A stretch of 64,000 nucleotides of DNA from contig NZ_QVML01000006.1 in the NCBI RefSeq assembly GCF_010501015.1, positions 124,001-188,000 on the forward strand. Direction: 5' to 3'. Shown one piece after another: positions 17,279 to 26,790 of the stretch (positions are counted from its first letter, which is position 1; every line of letters starts with the position of its first letter). Under the pieces are notes generated by a model. That model was not told the DNA's origin. It ran no database searches and was given only the letters and a program-made list of their open reading frames with translations. The translations under genes were made by a program, and so were the position numbers. The DNA is from Bacteroides sp. 214 (lineage in GTDB: Bacteria; Bacteroidota; Bacteroidia; Bacteroidales; Bacteroidaceae).

Positions 17279-17301
17279 AGTTAAGTTATATTAAATCACG
17301 C

Positions 17302-17425
17302 ATTGGCGGAATTAATTCACACTATGGTTGACGAACCATGCGCCTATGGATGAACGGTTGTGTGCCTATGGCTGACGCTACACTAAAAAACACTTACATT
17401 AATGTGTGAATGTGAAGACCTATTT
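17302..17425. repeat. Intergenic repeat locus B (22-bp CTATGG units)
   Basis: TTGGCGGAATTAATTC at 17303-17318 is shared with locus C (46492-46507). CTATGG cores follow at 17322, 17344 and 17366, exactly 22 bp apart; CTATGG is the reverse complement of the CCATAG core of loci A and C. TGTGAATGTGAAGACCTATTT-type sequence ends the block at 17405-17425, also present at 46807-46827. Confidence 0.8.
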
Positions 17426-17430
17426 AAAAG

Positions 17431-17467
17431 TAAGAGGCGGAATTCAACTAGTGAACTCCGCCTCTTA
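17431..17467 (-). terminator. Terminator after ackA
   Basis: A 16-bp stem (TAAGAGGCGGAATTCA with TGAACTCCGCCTCTTA, one mismatch) around ACTAG lies 28 bp beyond the ackA stop; on the minus strand it is followed by CTTTTAAA. It ends the pta–ackA transcript. Confidence 0.75.
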
Positions 17468-17494
17468 ACCAAGGGTATAGAGTGATTCCTTAGC

Positions 17495-18697
17495 TTATTG
17501 GCCAAGAATCATTATCGTATCCGATGCAATGGTAAACTCTTCGTCGGTAGGTATCACAACGACTTTTACTTTTGAATCGGGTGTGCTGATAATCGTTTCT
17601 GTGCCACGAGTTTTAGCGTTCAATTCTTCGTTCAATTTTACACCCATGAACTCGAGGTCTTTACATACGGCTGCTCTACAAGTGTCTTGGTTTTCGCCTA
17701 CGCCACCGGTAAATACAATGATGTCTACACCACCTAACGCAGCAGCATAAGCACCTACATATTTCTTGATGCGATAATTGTACATGGCATCTGCAAGAAT
17801 AGCACGTTTGTCTTCGCCTTTGGCTACAGCATCTTCAAGCTCGCGCATATCCGATGATTCGCCGAAGATACCCAATACACCACTTTTCTTGTTCAGTACA
17901 TCCGAAAGACCGCTTGCATTTAGGTTTTCTTTCTCCATTAGATAGATAAGCGCACCCGCATCTACGTCGCCGCAGCGAGTTCCCATCATTAACCCTTCTA
18001 CCGGAGTAAGTCCCATAGAGGTATCAACCGATTTTCCATCTTTTACAGCGGTAACCGATCCACCATTACCAATGTGGCAAGTGATGATGCGTTGTCCGAT
18101 TGGGTTTACGCCCAAGAATTCGCAAACGCGTTGTGATACATAGCGGTGGCTTGTACCGTGGAAACCATAGCGACGAATGCCGTAGCGCTTGTAGTATTCG
18201 TAAGGTATAGCGTACATATAGGCATGCTTAGGCATTGTTTGATGGAATGCTGTGTCGAACACACCCACTTGAGGAACCTTAGGCAATAGTTTAGAAATGG
18301 TATTGATACCTTTCAGGTTGGCAGGATTGTGTAAAGGAGCTAGATCTGAGCACTCCACCATTTGGTTAATTACCTCGTCGGTGATAAGTACAGAACTGTT
18401 GAATTTCTCAGCTCCATGTACTACACGATGTCCTACCGCAGTGATTTCTTCAAGAGAAGCAATGCAGCCGTATTTATCGCCTGTTAGTGTAGACAGGATA
18501 AATTCGATACCTACGGTATGTTCCGGGATATCGTGCATGAGTACGGCTTTCTCGCCGCTAGGCATGGTCAGTTTTAGGAATGAGCCCGGCAAACCGATAC
18601 GCTCTACTCCACCCTGTGCCATAACTTCTTTGCTGTTCATGTCGAACAGCTTGTATTTGATAGATGAACTTCCGCAGTTCAATACTAAAATTTTCAT
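17495..18697 (-). CDS. ackA: Acetate kinase
   Basis: Converts acetyl phosphate and ADP to acetate and ATP, the energy-yielding last step of acetate fermentation; cytoplasmic homodimer of the ASKHA fold. The 400 aa match the family length. Signatures: VLNCGSSSIKYKL at the N-terminus, the GHRVVHGAEKF segment with the catalytic Arg, RYGFHGTSHRYV, the CHIGNGGSVTAV adenosine loop and the FTGGVGENQ C-terminal motif. It lies 23 bp downstream of pta on the same strand, the usual pair. A strong terminator follows. Confidence 0.98.
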   Translation of the reverse strand: MKILVLNCGSSSIKYKLFDMNSKEVMAQGGVERIGLPGSFLKLTMPSGEKAVLMHDIPEHTVGIEFILSTLTGDKYGCIASLEEITAVGHRVVHGAEKFNSSVLITDEVINQMVECSDLAPLHNPANLKGINTISKLLPKVPQVGVFDTAFHQTMPKHAYMYAIPYEYYKRYGIRRYGFHGTSHRYVSQRVCEFLGVNPIGQRIITCHIGNGGSVTAVKDGKSVDTSMGLTPVEGLMMGTRCGDVDAGALIYLMEKENLNASGLSDVLNKKSGVLGIFGESSDMRELEDAVAKGEDKRAILADAMYNYRIKKYVGAYAAALGGVDIIVFTGGVGENQDTCRAAVCKDLEFMGVKLNEELNAKTRGTETIISTPDSKVKVVVIPTDEEFTIASDTIMILGQ

Positions 18698-18720
18698 TGT
18701 TGGGTGTTTTTTTTATTAGA

Positions 18721-19734
18721 TTAAACATTCTTAGCCGCCATAGCTTGCATTGAAGTAATGGCAATCATTTTATAAATATCATCGATGGAGCAACCGCGCG
18801 ATAAATCATTTACCGGTTTCGCCATTCCTTGCAAGATTGGTCCTACAGCATCGAGGTCGCCAAGACGTTCGGCCAGTTTGTAGCTGATGTTGCCTACTTC
18901 CAACGAAGGAACAACCAATACATCTGCATGTCCGGCAATTTTAGAACCCGGTGCTTTCTTTTCGCCAACCGAAGGCACAAGTGCCGCGTCTACCTGTAAT
19001 TCGCCGTCAACATCCAGGTCGGGTGCCATTTCTTTAGCCAAGCGTGTTGCTTCAACTACTTTATCCACTACTTCATGCTTAGCAGATCCTTTAGTCGAGA
19101 AGCTTAACATAGCTACTTTGGGACTTTCGATACCAGCAACAGCCTTGGCTGTCTGTGCGGTACAAACAGCGATTTGTGCCAGTTGTTCAGTAGTAGGAAC
19201 TGGAGTTACAGCTACGTCGCTGATTACCAATACACCGTCTTTTCCTAAATTATGCTTTTTTGTAACCAGTAGCATACCTCCCGATACGGTTGTGATGCCT
19301 GGTAATGTTTTAATGATTTGCAATGCGGGTCTTAGTACGTCGCCGGTTGTGTTGCGTGCACCTGCCAATTGTCCGTCTGCATCTCCGTTTTTAACCATGA
19401 GGCATCCCAAGTAAAGCGGATTCTTTACCAAGTCATTGGCTGCTTCAATAGTTAAGCCTTTTGATTTACGAAGTTCAAAAAGAAGATTTGCATATTCTTC
19501 TTTCTTTGCGTGGTTTTCGGGGTCAACGATGGTAGCTTTGTCAATGTTTGTTAGCTCCCATTGATTGGCTAAATTCTTAATCTCCGCAGGGTTTCCCAAG
19601 ATAATTAACTTAGCAACGCCTTCTTTCAAAATTTGGTCGGCTGCTTTTAAGGTACGTTCTTCAGTCCCTTCTGGAAGAACAATGCACTGGGGGTTTGCTT
19701 TTGCGCGTGCAATAATTTCGCTGATTAAATCCAT
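18721..19734 (-). CDS. pta: Phosphate acetyltransferase (short form)
   Basis: Converts acetyl-CoA and phosphate to acetyl phosphate and CoA. At 337 aa it consists only of the PTA_PTB catalytic domain and lacks the N-terminal DRTGG and P-loop domains of the long enterobacterial form. Recognisable stretches are the VLPEGTEERTL N-terminus, the GCLMVKNGDADGQLAGA segment, and the C-terminal GMAKPVNDLSRGCS motif that lies at the CoA site. It is the first gene of the pta–ackA operon, with a TACTTTTG box 52-59 bp upstream on its strand. Confidence 0.97.
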   Translation of the reverse strand: MDLISEIIARAKANPQCIVLPEGTEERTLKAADQILKEGVAKLIILGNPAEIKNLANQWELTNIDKATIVDPENHAKKEEYANLLFELRKSKGLTIEAANDLVKNPLYLGCLMVKNGDADGQLAGARNTTGDVLRPALQIIKTLPGITTVSGGMLLVTKKHNLGKDGVLVISDVAVTPVPTTEQLAQIAVCTAQTAKAVAGIESPKVAMLSFSTKGSAKHEVVDKVVEATRLAKEMAPDLDVDGELQVDAALVPSVGEKKAPGSKIAGHADVLVVPSLEVGNISYKLAERLGDLDAVGPILQGMAKPVNDLSRGCSIDDIYKMIAITSMQAMAAKNV

Positions 19735-19785
19735 GAATGAATATATTTTATTGTATTAATGTAGGCTGACTTGCTAATTTCGCCA

Positions 19786-19793
19786 CAAAAGTA
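19786..19793 (-). promoter_or_regulatory. pta-ackA -7 promoter box
   Basis: TACTTTTG on the minus strand (CAAAAGTA as written) matches TAnnTTTG, 52 bp before pta. No exact -33 TTTG at the usual spacing was seen. Confidence 0.5.
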
Positions 19794-19978
19794 CATATAA
19801 TTGCAATATCAACATTGCAAACCGCACTGTTTTTCAGTGTAAAATGAATAATTATTGTATTATTTAACATTAAGATAAAAGGAAGCAGGAATATTGTTAT
19901 TTTTCATATTTTTGCTCGCTCTCAATATCGTTCAACAAAAACAATTATTTTTTGTTACTTATGTATAATCATAACATT

Positions 19979-20869
19979 ATGTTGACATTCAAAGACATTA
20001 CATTAGCAGATAGGGAAACCATTATAAAGTACACAATGGATAGTCCTCACCGCAATTGCGACTTGTCCTTCTCCAACCTGTACAGTTGGCGGTTCTTGTA
20101 TGGTACACAGTATGCAGAATCTGACGGATTTCTTATTCTCAAATTTTGGGCTGACGGAGAGCTTTCGTACATGATGCCGATAGGTAAGGGTAATCTGATG
20201 ACTGTGTTGGAAAAGATGATTGCCGATAGCCAACAAGAACAAAGCAAGTTTTGCATGCTGGGAGTTTGCGAAACCATGAAAACCGAATTGGATGAGGTGA
20301 TGCCCGGTCTTTTTACTTTTCAGACAGATCGTGCTTATGCCGACTATGTTTATTTACGCGAAGATTTGGCTACTCTTTCGGGTAAAAAATATCAAGCAAA
20401 ACGAAATCATATCAACAAGTTCAGGAAGAGCTATAATTATGAATATCTGCCAATAACCAAAGACCATATCGGAGAATGTTTGCGTTTGGAAGCAGAATGG
20501 TGTAGAACGAACAATTGCAGTGAGGAAGCAGGTATGAATGCCGAGCGTAGAGCAATAATTCAAGCACTTACCCATTTTGAAGAGCTTAAATTGCTGGGCG
20601 GACTGCTTCGGGTAGATAATGATATTGTAGCCTTTACCTTTGGCGCGCCAATCAATAATGATACCTTTGGTGTGCATGTAGAAAAAGCTGATACAGATAT
20701 TGATGGAGCATACGCGATGATAAATTACGAATTTGCCAATCATGTTCCAACACAATATACCTATTTGAATAGAGAAGAAGATTTGGGTATGGAAGGGCTT
20801 CGCAAAGCAAAACTCTCTTATTACCCTACTATTTTGCTTGAGAAAGCAGTTGTTTGTTACAAAAAGTGA
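19979..20869 (+). CDS. DUF2156/phosphatidylglycerol lysyltransferase C-terminal-like protein
   Basis: A soluble, roughly 296-aa protein with the GNAT-related fold of the DUF2156 (LPG_synthase_C) family: the N-terminal ITLADRETI and CDLSFSNLYSWRFLY segments are typical of the Bacteroidetes members, followed by LSGKKYQAKRNHINKFRK and a C-terminal YLNREEDLGMEGLRKAKLSYYP, the most conserved part. It has no membrane domain, so it is not a full MprF. The frame is open from 19952, but ATG at 19979 (MLTFKD) fits the family best. It is coupled to the next gene by a TGATG overlap. The acceptor is unknown. Confidence 0.8.
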   Translation: MLTFKDITLADRETIIKYTMDSPHRNCDLSFSNLYSWRFLYGTQYAESDGFLILKFWADGELSYMMPIGKGNLMTVLEKMIADSQQEQSKFCMLGVCETMKTELDEVMPGLFTFQTDRAYADYVYLREDLATLSGKKYQAKRNHINKFRKSYNYEYLPITKDHIGECLRLEAEWCRTNNCSEEAGMNAERRAIIQALTHFEELKLLGGLLRVDNDIVAFTFGAPINNDTFGVHVEKADTDIDGAYAMINYEFANHVPTQYTYLNREEDLGMEGLRKAKLSYYPTILLEKAVVCYKK

Positions 20870-21882
20870 TGATAAAGGAACAGGTTAAGCAGTTGTGGAA
20901 GCTTTGTTTTGATGACTCGGATGAGTTCGTCGAATTGTATTTCAGTCTTCGCTATGCCGACGATATTAATGTTGTGGCATACTCAGACGAAACTGTAATT
21001 GCGGCTTTGCAGATGATACCTTATCCTATGACCTTTTGCCGGCAAACAATTAACACCTCTTATATATCCGGTGCATGTACACATCCCAGCTTTCGTGGCA
21101 CGGGTGTAATGCGCAACGTACTTACGGACTCATTCTATAAAATGAGGAGTAGTGCTGTCTCTTTTAGTACGCTTATTCCTGCCGAGCCTTGGCTGTTTGA
21201 CTACTATAAGCGTATGGGGTATGCTACTGTTTTTTATAACTCAAGGCGTGTAGTGCACCTGCCTGAATTAAGCAATTCTTCGACAGTAGCATTAACGTTC
21301 GATAGTTGTACCGCTTGGGATGAAAAAATAGCGAGTTATGTTTCGAGAAAATTGCAGGAGCGCTCTTGTAGTTTGCTCCATACGCAGAAGGATATGCAGG
21401 CTGTATTGGCTGATATGGCATTGAATGGTGGCTTACTACTTGTAGCCTGTCACAAGGAAAATATTGCTGGCGTAGCTTTTGTAGAGCCAGCGCAACAAAG
21501 ATTCATTGTTAAAGAGTTGCTGGCTGATAATGAAGCAATAGCCAACGCTCTACTTGTAGAGGCAGGACGCGTCTTCAATTTGAAAGAGGCTGTTGTGCTT
21601 GCCCCTGCTTTTGCCGATAATATGCATGCATTGGGCATGGGGCGAATTATAGATGCTCCTGCTATTTTGCAACTTTATGCTAAGGCAAATCCAAATATCC
21701 ACCTCTCTATTAAACTGATTGATGAGCAAATTCCGGAGAATAACGGGTCTTATCAAATATCCGGTGGGCTATGCAAAATGACCCCATCAGCTACAACCCA
21801 GTCAGTAACTTTTACCATTTCGGAACTTACCGAGAAAATATTTTTGCCCGAAGAGCCTTATATGAGTTTGATGATGGATTAA
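20869..21882 (+). CDS. GNAT family N-acetyltransferase, Eis-like
   Basis: The 337-aa protein starts at the ATG overlapping the stop of the DUF2156 gene (TGATG), so the two are translated together. The N-terminal half has the GNAT fold with the acetyl-CoA loop HPSFRGTGVMRNVL (R-G-T-G) after an AALQMIPYPM strand; the C-terminal half is a second, more divergent GNAT/SCP2-like region, as in Eis-type proteins. No exported substrate is indicated. Two acyltransferase-fold genes in one operon suggest a shared modification (perhaps of a lipid or amine), but this is inference. Confidence 0.82.
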   Translation: MIKEQVKQLWKLCFDDSDEFVELYFSLRYADDINVVAYSDETVIAALQMIPYPMTFCRQTINTSYISGACTHPSFRGTGVMRNVLTDSFYKMRSSAVSFSTLIPAEPWLFDYYKRMGYATVFYNSRRVVHLPELSNSSTVALTFDSCTAWDEKIASYVSRKLQERSCSLLHTQKDMQAVLADMALNGGLLLVACHKENIAGVAFVEPAQQRFIVKELLADNEAIANALLVEAGRVFNLKEAVVLAPAFADNMHALGMGRIIDAPAILQLYAKANPNIHLSIKLIDEQIPENNGSYQISGGLCKMTPSATTQSVTFTISELTEKIFLPEEPYMSLMMD

Positions 21883-21918
21883 AAAATAGTTTGCTCCCAT
21901 ACACTATTTTTTTAGTTC

Positions 21919-23367
21919 TTGCGTTATAGCTTTAGAACGACACGATATATTAATCAGCTCTTTTATTTGCTTATGGGGCAACTACTACGATTTAATCCTA
22001 TAATTAAAAAGATTATTCATGTTGGAGACTTAATCCTGCTGAATGCTCTTATTCTGTTTTTCTACTGCTGCTTTGGGGAAGTGCAGGAGGTTATGAATCC
22101 TCTTGTCGAATTGCTGTGTGTCGTTAATCTGAGCTATTTCGTCTGCGCCTTTTTTATTAAAACAATTACATTAAGTCGATTTGCCACACCCGAAAAGAGT
22201 ATTGTTAAAATCGTTTTGCTTACCAGCGTGCATACGCTACTGGTTATTTTCTTCTTTGGAATTCTTTATCAGGTAATTCCTCCTATCAGCGAGTTGCTTG
22301 TTTGGTATGTGTCGTTTACGACGCTGCTTGTTATTTACCGCCTGTTGGTTCGTTCTTTTATTAAGATATATAGAGCGAGGGGAGGGAATTCGCGTAGTGT
22401 GGTTTTCGTAGGCGAGAATGAAAACATGCTGGAACTATATACTGAGCTTACCAAAGATATAACCTCTGGTTTCCGGGTAATAGGTTATTTCAACGATCGT
22501 CCCATTCCCGCGGTTACTAAAACATTGCGCTACTTAGGAAAGGTAGAAGACGTTATTCCTTATGCTCAATCAAATAAGGTGGAGCTGTTGTTTTGCTCTT
22601 TGCCGAGCAAGCGTTCTGCTGAAATTCGTATGTTAATGAATTATTGTGAAAACAATTTGATACGTTTTTACAGCATCTCCAACATGCGGCACTATCTGAA
22701 GCGGCGGATGAATATGTCTCTTTTTGGCGAAGTACCGGTTTACTATATACGAAAGGAGCCACTAACAAAAATTGAAAACCAAATTCTCAAGCGACTGCTT
22801 GATATGCTGTTTGCCTCGGTATTCTTGGTTACCATATATCCTATTACGTATATCATTGTGGGGATTATTACCAAACTCACTTCGCCCGGCCCAATTATCT
22901 TTAAGCAGCAACGCAGCGGGCTTGATGGTAAAGTGTTTTGCTGTTATAAATTTCGTTCTATGAAGGTAAATCAGGAAGCGGACACTTTGCAAGCCACCGA
23001 AGATGATGCGCGCAAAACTCCTTTTGGCGATTTCCTGCGAAGAAGTAACATTGACGAGTTCCCACAATTCTTGAACGTCTTAAAAGGAGATATGTCGCTT
23101 GTAGGTCCTCGCCCGCACATGCTTAAACACACCGAAGAATATTCGAAATTGATTAATAAATATATGCTAAGGCATACGGTAAGGCCAGGTATTACAGGGT
23201 GGGCACAAGTAACCGGTTTTCGTGGTGAAACTAAAGAAGTAGAGCAAATGGAAGGACGTGTTATGCAAGATATCTGGTATATCGAGAACTGGACACTTTT
23301 GCTCGATTTTCGCATTATATTCAAAACAATCATTCATTTCTTTCGTAAGGACACACAAGCTTACTAG
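21919..23367 (+). CDS. Undecaprenyl-phosphate sugar-phosphate transferase (WcaJ/WbaP family)
   Basis: An integral membrane enzyme that moves a hexose-1-phosphate from a nucleotide sugar onto undecaprenyl phosphate, starting capsule or exopolysaccharide units. Four or five N-terminal membrane segments (residues about 35-145), a Rossmann-like CoA_binding_3 domain (RSVVFVGENENML), one more membrane segment (about 295-315) and the catalytic bac_transf domain with LTSPGPIIFKQQRSGLDG, YKFRSMK, NIDEFPQFLNVLKGDMSLVGPRP and the PGITGWAQVTG end. The frame opens at a TTG (21919); ATG at 21973 (MGQLLRF) is an alternative start. No other capsule genes are next to it, so it is an orphan initiator. Confidence 0.9.
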   Translation: MRYSFRTTRYINQLFYLLMGQLLRFNPIIKKIIHVGDLILLNALILFFYCCFGEVQEVMNPLVELLCVVNLSYFVCAFFIKTITLSRFATPEKSIVKIVLLTSVHTLLVIFFFGILYQVIPPISELLVWYVSFTTLLVIYRLLVRSFIKIYRARGGNSRSVVFVGENENMLELYTELTKDITSGFRVIGYFNDRPIPAVTKTLRYLGKVEDVIPYAQSNKVELLFCSLPSKRSAEIRMLMNYCENNLIRFYSISNMRHYLKRRMNMSLFGEVPVYYIRKEPLTKIENQILKRLLDMLFASVFLVTIYPITYIIVGIITKLTSPGPIIFKQQRSGLDGKVFCCYKFRSMKVNQEADTLQATEDDARKTPFGDFLRRSNIDEFPQFLNVLKGDMSLVGPRPHMLKHTEEYSKLINKYMLRHTVRPGITGWAQVTGFRGETKEVEQMEGRVMQDIWYIENWTLLLDFRIIFKTIIHFFRKDTQAY

Positions 23368-24284
23368 AAACAAACGTATGGCGCTATTCGTCGAAAGTCT
23401 TCTTCGGTAAATTCTTCGTAAAAGGCAAGTTGCTTCAAGCTTTTTAATGGTCCATTCTTCTTGCGGTATTCTACAATTGCTTTTGCCTGATAGAAGTTGA
23501 AATACGGATGTCTCCGCATACGTTCAATACTTGCTTTGTTCAGGTTTATTTGCGTAGGAGTGGTTGCTTCTTCAATTATGAACCATGTCGATAAAATGGT
23601 GGTGTCCAAGTCTATTTCTGCCAATTGAGCAACGTGGGTATATCCACCCAACCGTTCCCTGTAACCGATAATCCGTTTGGCTATACCATTTCCGATGCCC
23701 GGAATCTTCATAAGCTCGATGGAATCGGATAAATTGAGATCGATTGTAGTTCCTTCAGCGTATTTGAAGGTTACCCGGGTAGTATCTGTTGCGGTGGTCA
23801 ATAACCGGATTGTATCTCGTTTACTAAAGCGTTCGTCAATGTTGATGTAAGGGTAAAGTTCGGCGTATTGCTCTTCGCTCAGGAGGTACATCTTCTTAAA
23901 ATCTTCGGCAGTTCTAAACTTACCTCCTTGTTGCCGATAGCTCAAAATGCTTCGTATAAGGTGTGGGCGTAGTCCCAATGTCCTGAAAGCTATGGAATCG
24001 CTGGTGTTTGGGTCGAAAGTAAATAGGGTAGGGACCTCTTTAGCCCATTTGGCAGAGCGGCTTGATGCGTATTCTTTTCGGCTTTCTTTTCTTTCGATAT
24101 TCTTCAAAGAGCCGATGAAATCGGCATATTCTGCATCAAAAGTGGTGCTGACATCGTCTGCTGTTTCTTCTTTGTGAAGTGTTTCGTAAAACAGATTCAG
24201 TAGCATTACTGCTACAATCAGACCTGCTAATACAATGATGCCTTGCTTTTCTCGCTTAGAAAAGTAAAAGAAGTCTTTCCACAT
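23364..24284 (-). CDS. Membrane-anchored helix-hairpin-helix protein (ComEA-like)
   Basis: A 306-aa protein with one N-terminal membrane anchor (residues about 14-31, GIIVLAGLIVAVMLLNLF) and three HhH units: about 100-150 (TLGLRPHLIRSILSYRQQGG), 188-220 (IPGIGNGIAKRIIGYRERLGG) and 248-300 (NLNKASIERMRRHPYFNFYQAKAIVEYRKKNG as two parts). The repeated HhH units resemble ComEA DNA-binding proteins, suggesting sequence-independent DNA binding outside the inner membrane. Its stop overlaps the stop of the convergent transferase gene in a shared CTAG. Role in DNA uptake is only a family-level guess. Confidence 0.82.
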   Translation of the reverse strand: MWKDFFYFSKREKQGIIVLAGLIVAVMLLNLFYETLHKEETADDVSTTFDAEYADFIGSLKNIERKESRKEYASSRSAKWAKEVPTLFTFDPNTSDSIAFRTLGLRPHLIRSILSYRQQGGKFRTAEDFKKMYLLSEEQYAELYPYINIDERFSKRDTIRLLTTATDTTRVTFKYAEGTTIDLNLSDSIELMKIPGIGNGIAKRIIGYRERLGGYTHVAQLAEIDLDTTILSTWFIIEEATTPTQINLNKASIERMRRHPYFNFYQAKAIVEYRKKNGPLKSLKQLAFYEEFTEEDFRRIAPYVCF

Positions 24285-24286
24285 AA

Positions 24287-25654
24287 TTATTTCAGTATTC
24301 CCAGTTCATTAATAAAAATGAAGGCAATACATATAGGTGCGATATATTTCAATATAAAGATAATCACGTTGAATAGCGTGGACTGTAATGTTCCCTGATT
24401 GGTGATTTCATCTTTTACACGCTTCTTGTCGAGATACCAACCGGCAAAGATAGCAATGAACAACCCGCCCAGAGGCAACATGATTTTTGCGGTTACATAA
24501 TCGAACAGGTCGAATAGTCCAAGTCCAAAAACCGCAAATCCTTTGGTGACTCCCAGCGACAACGAGCAGAACGTTCCTAATACAATACAGCTACCGGTAA
24601 CGAGTGTTGCCGCCCGTTTGCGGGTGAGCTTAAACTCTTCGTGCAGGTAAGCAGTTACTACTTCGTGCAAAGAAATAGTCGAAGTTAACGCTGCCACAGC
24701 CAGCAATACATAAAACATGACCGAGAAGAGATATCCCAATACAGGGATTCCACTAAAGGCTTGTTGAAATACATTGGGTAGTGTTATAAAGATGAGGCTG
24801 GGTCCCGCATCGGGTTGAATACCAACCGAAAAGGCAGCGGGGAATATGATAAAGCCTGCCAGGACTGCAACTATTACATCAATAATGGCTACATTGAAAG
24901 CAGTTCGTGTAAGGTTGGTCTCTTTGGAGAAATAGGATGCGTAGGTACACATACACCCCATCCCAATGCTCAACGAAAAGAAAGCTTGCCCCATAGCACT
25001 CAGCAACACACTGCCTGTTACCTTGCTGAAATCCGGTTTCAACAAAAACTCAATCCCTCCTATAGCACCGGGTAGTGATACTGAGCAGCCTACCAATAAC
25101 AAGATGATAATAAAAAGTGCGGGCATCATTACTTTAGAAGCTTTCTCAATGCCGTTTTCTACACCTCTGACAATTACAAAATGGGTAGCAAGCAAGAAAA
25201 TAATCAGCCAGATGACCGGTTGCCACGGGTTGGAAGAGAATGTGGCAAACATTTGCTTAAACCCTTCGGGGGTATTGTTGGCAAAGCTATTTGTCGCTGC
25301 ATTTACTGCATATTGGAGTGTCCAGCCTGCCACAACCGAGTAATAGCTAAGAATAAGGAAACCGGCAAGTACTCCCATGCGTCCCAGCCATTTCCATTGT
25401 GTGCCGGGGGCTAATACCCGATATGCTCCTGCTGTGTTGGTACGTGAACTTCGTCCAATTGTAAATTCCGCAATTAGAATAGGAATACCCAGAATGAACA
25501 CACAAAACAAATAGATTAAGATAAATGCGGCTCCGCCATTGTTGCCGGTTTCATAAGGAAATCGCCAAATGTTGCCAAGCCCCACAGCAGATCCTGCCAC
25601 CGCCAATATAGCGCCTATCTTACTCCCAAAGTTGCTTCTTTTTTCTGTACTCAT
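24287..25654 (-). CDS. Sodium-dependent transporter, NSS/SNF family
   Basis: A 455-aa inner-membrane symporter of the LeuT-fold neurotransmitter:sodium symporter family. The first membrane helix carries the diagnostic GSAVGLGNIWRFPYETGNNGGAAF split over TM1a/TM1b, and about eleven to twelve hydrophobic segments follow. The likely substrate is an amino acid, but it cannot be told from sequence. The gene starts 2 bp upstream of the HhH gene's start on the same strand, so the two may be co-transcribed. A TATATTTG box on its strand lies at 25677-25684. Confidence 0.93.
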   Translation of the reverse strand: MSTEKRSNFGSKIGAILAVAGSAVGLGNIWRFPYETGNNGGAAFILIYLFCVFILGIPILIAEFTIGRSSRTNTAGAYRVLAPGTQWKWLGRMGVLAGFLILSYYSVVAGWTLQYAVNAATNSFANNTPEGFKQMFATFSSNPWQPVIWLIIFLLATHFVIVRGVENGIEKASKVMMPALFIIILLLVGCSVSLPGAIGGIEFLLKPDFSKVTGSVLLSAMGQAFFSLSIGMGCMCTYASYFSKETNLTRTAFNVAIIDVIVAVLAGFIIFPAAFSVGIQPDAGPSLIFITLPNVFQQAFSGIPVLGYLFSVMFYVLLAVAALTSTISLHEVVTAYLHEEFKLTRKRAATLVTGSCIVLGTFCSLSLGVTKGFAVFGLGLFDLFDYVTAKIMLPLGGLFIAIFAGWYLDKKRVKDEITNQGTLQSTLFNVIIFILKYIAPICIAFIFINELGILK

Positions 25655-25657
25655 CTT

Positions 25658-25704
25658 TTCTTCTGTATGCGAAACACAAATATAGTGAATGTTTCATACT
25701 TTTT
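25658..25704. repeat. Left copy of a promoter-containing direct repeat
   Basis: TTCTTCTGTATGCGAA at the left and AATGTTTCATACTTTT at the right of this 47-bp block recur in the same order at 26928-26972, upstream of the vanZ-like gene, with the middle diverged. The block includes the -7 box (CAAATATA, minus strand 25677-25684) of the NSS transporter. Confidence 0.6.
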
Positions 25705-26210
25705 CTGGCTTCGTTGCTTCTTTTTTACGATTTGCATAGCATTTAGATGTGCAGGTGATTAAAAAGTCTAATTGCTTCTTGAGATGGTTGCGAATTGTAA
25801 GCAATTACCTCGTAGATGGTAATATTAGTTACAATTTGCAACTGGCATGAAAATGAGTTGAAATGAACCGAAAAAGGAGAAAGGCAGAGTAAAAACAACC
25901 TCCTTCCTTAACCTCCCCTTTAACCTCTCGGAACCTCCCCATCCTTGTCCTCTTTTTTTACGAAAAACAGCCAAAATACGTTAAAATAACCTCGAAAAAA
26001 TAAATAATTCGGACACGAAAATGGAGGTTCAAGAGGTTAAAAAGAGGTGTTTTGGCACTAAAAAAACAGAGCACTATATAAGAACGCGCCCGGGCGCCCG
26101 CTTTACCCCCTTTAAAGTTTCGTTTTTTGAACCTCTATAGAGGTAGGTAACCACCCTCCGAAAAGAGGCTAAAAAAAGAAATAATATATATATAGTTTAA
26201 AGGAAATGCT
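25705..26210. other. Non-coding stretch with AACCTC/GAGGTT runs
   Basis: No gene. Repeated AACCTCC motifs (about 25897, 25910, 25922, 25932) face GGAGGTT/GAGGTT motifs near 26022-26048, and more AACCTCTATAGAGGT follows around 26130-26145, so the stretch can fold back on itself. A GC-rich palindromic island (GCGCCCGGGCGCC) lies near 26086-26100. The role is unknown. Confidence 0.55.
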
Positions 26211-26386
26211 GTTTTAAACGCTGAGTTACGCGAGTTACGCGGAGGAGTAGGTGAAATTCAGGTTACCACGGAGTACACAGGGTTACACTAAGTTTTAGTT
26301 ACGATGCCGCATGGGTGCGCAGCTTGTCCTCCTTTGGAGGAGGTGCCCGAAGGGCGGAGGAGGACGAGGCAGCGGGTTTAATTAAT

Positions 26387-26591
26387 ATCAATTGCCGTCG
26401 GTTTTAACCGACGGATGTAGGCAATCATCAGAAGCAATGGCTTTAGCCAAAAGAAGAGATTTGGCTAAAGCCAATTCAGAAAAACACCTCACAGGTCCGG
26501 CAGCTAAAGCAGCCGGCAATTGATGCTAAAGAACAGAGGATTACTAGCATGCGGTATCGAAAAACTAAAAACTTAAACCCTCCGCGCAGCC
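26387..26591. repeat. 205-bp direct repeat, copy 1
   Basis: Contains three palindromes in order: CCGTCGG-TTTTA-CCGACGG, TGGCTTTAGCCA paired with TTTGGCTAAAGCCA, and the CCGGC-AGCTAAAGCA-GCCGG element also seen at 9567-9602. It ends with GATGCTAAAGAACAGAGGAT and GCATGCGG. Copy 2 starts exactly 205 bp later. Confidence 0.85.
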
Positions 26592-26790
26592 ATCAATTGC
26601 CGTCGGTTTTAACCGACGGATAGAGGCAATCATCACAAGTAATGGCTTTAGCCAAAAGAAAAGGTTTGGCTAAAGCCAATTCAAAAGATATCCACCAGAT
26701 CCGGCAGCTAAAGCAGCCGGCAATTGATGCTAAAGAACAGAGGATTGCTAGCATGCGGCATCGTAAAAACTAAAAACTTTAAAACTTAAA
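26592..26790. repeat. 205-bp direct repeat, copy 2
   Basis: Same order of palindromes and linkers as copy 1 with scattered substitutions, the differences lying mostly in loops and linkers while the stems are kept. This suggests the hairpins are the selected part. Confidence 0.85.
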
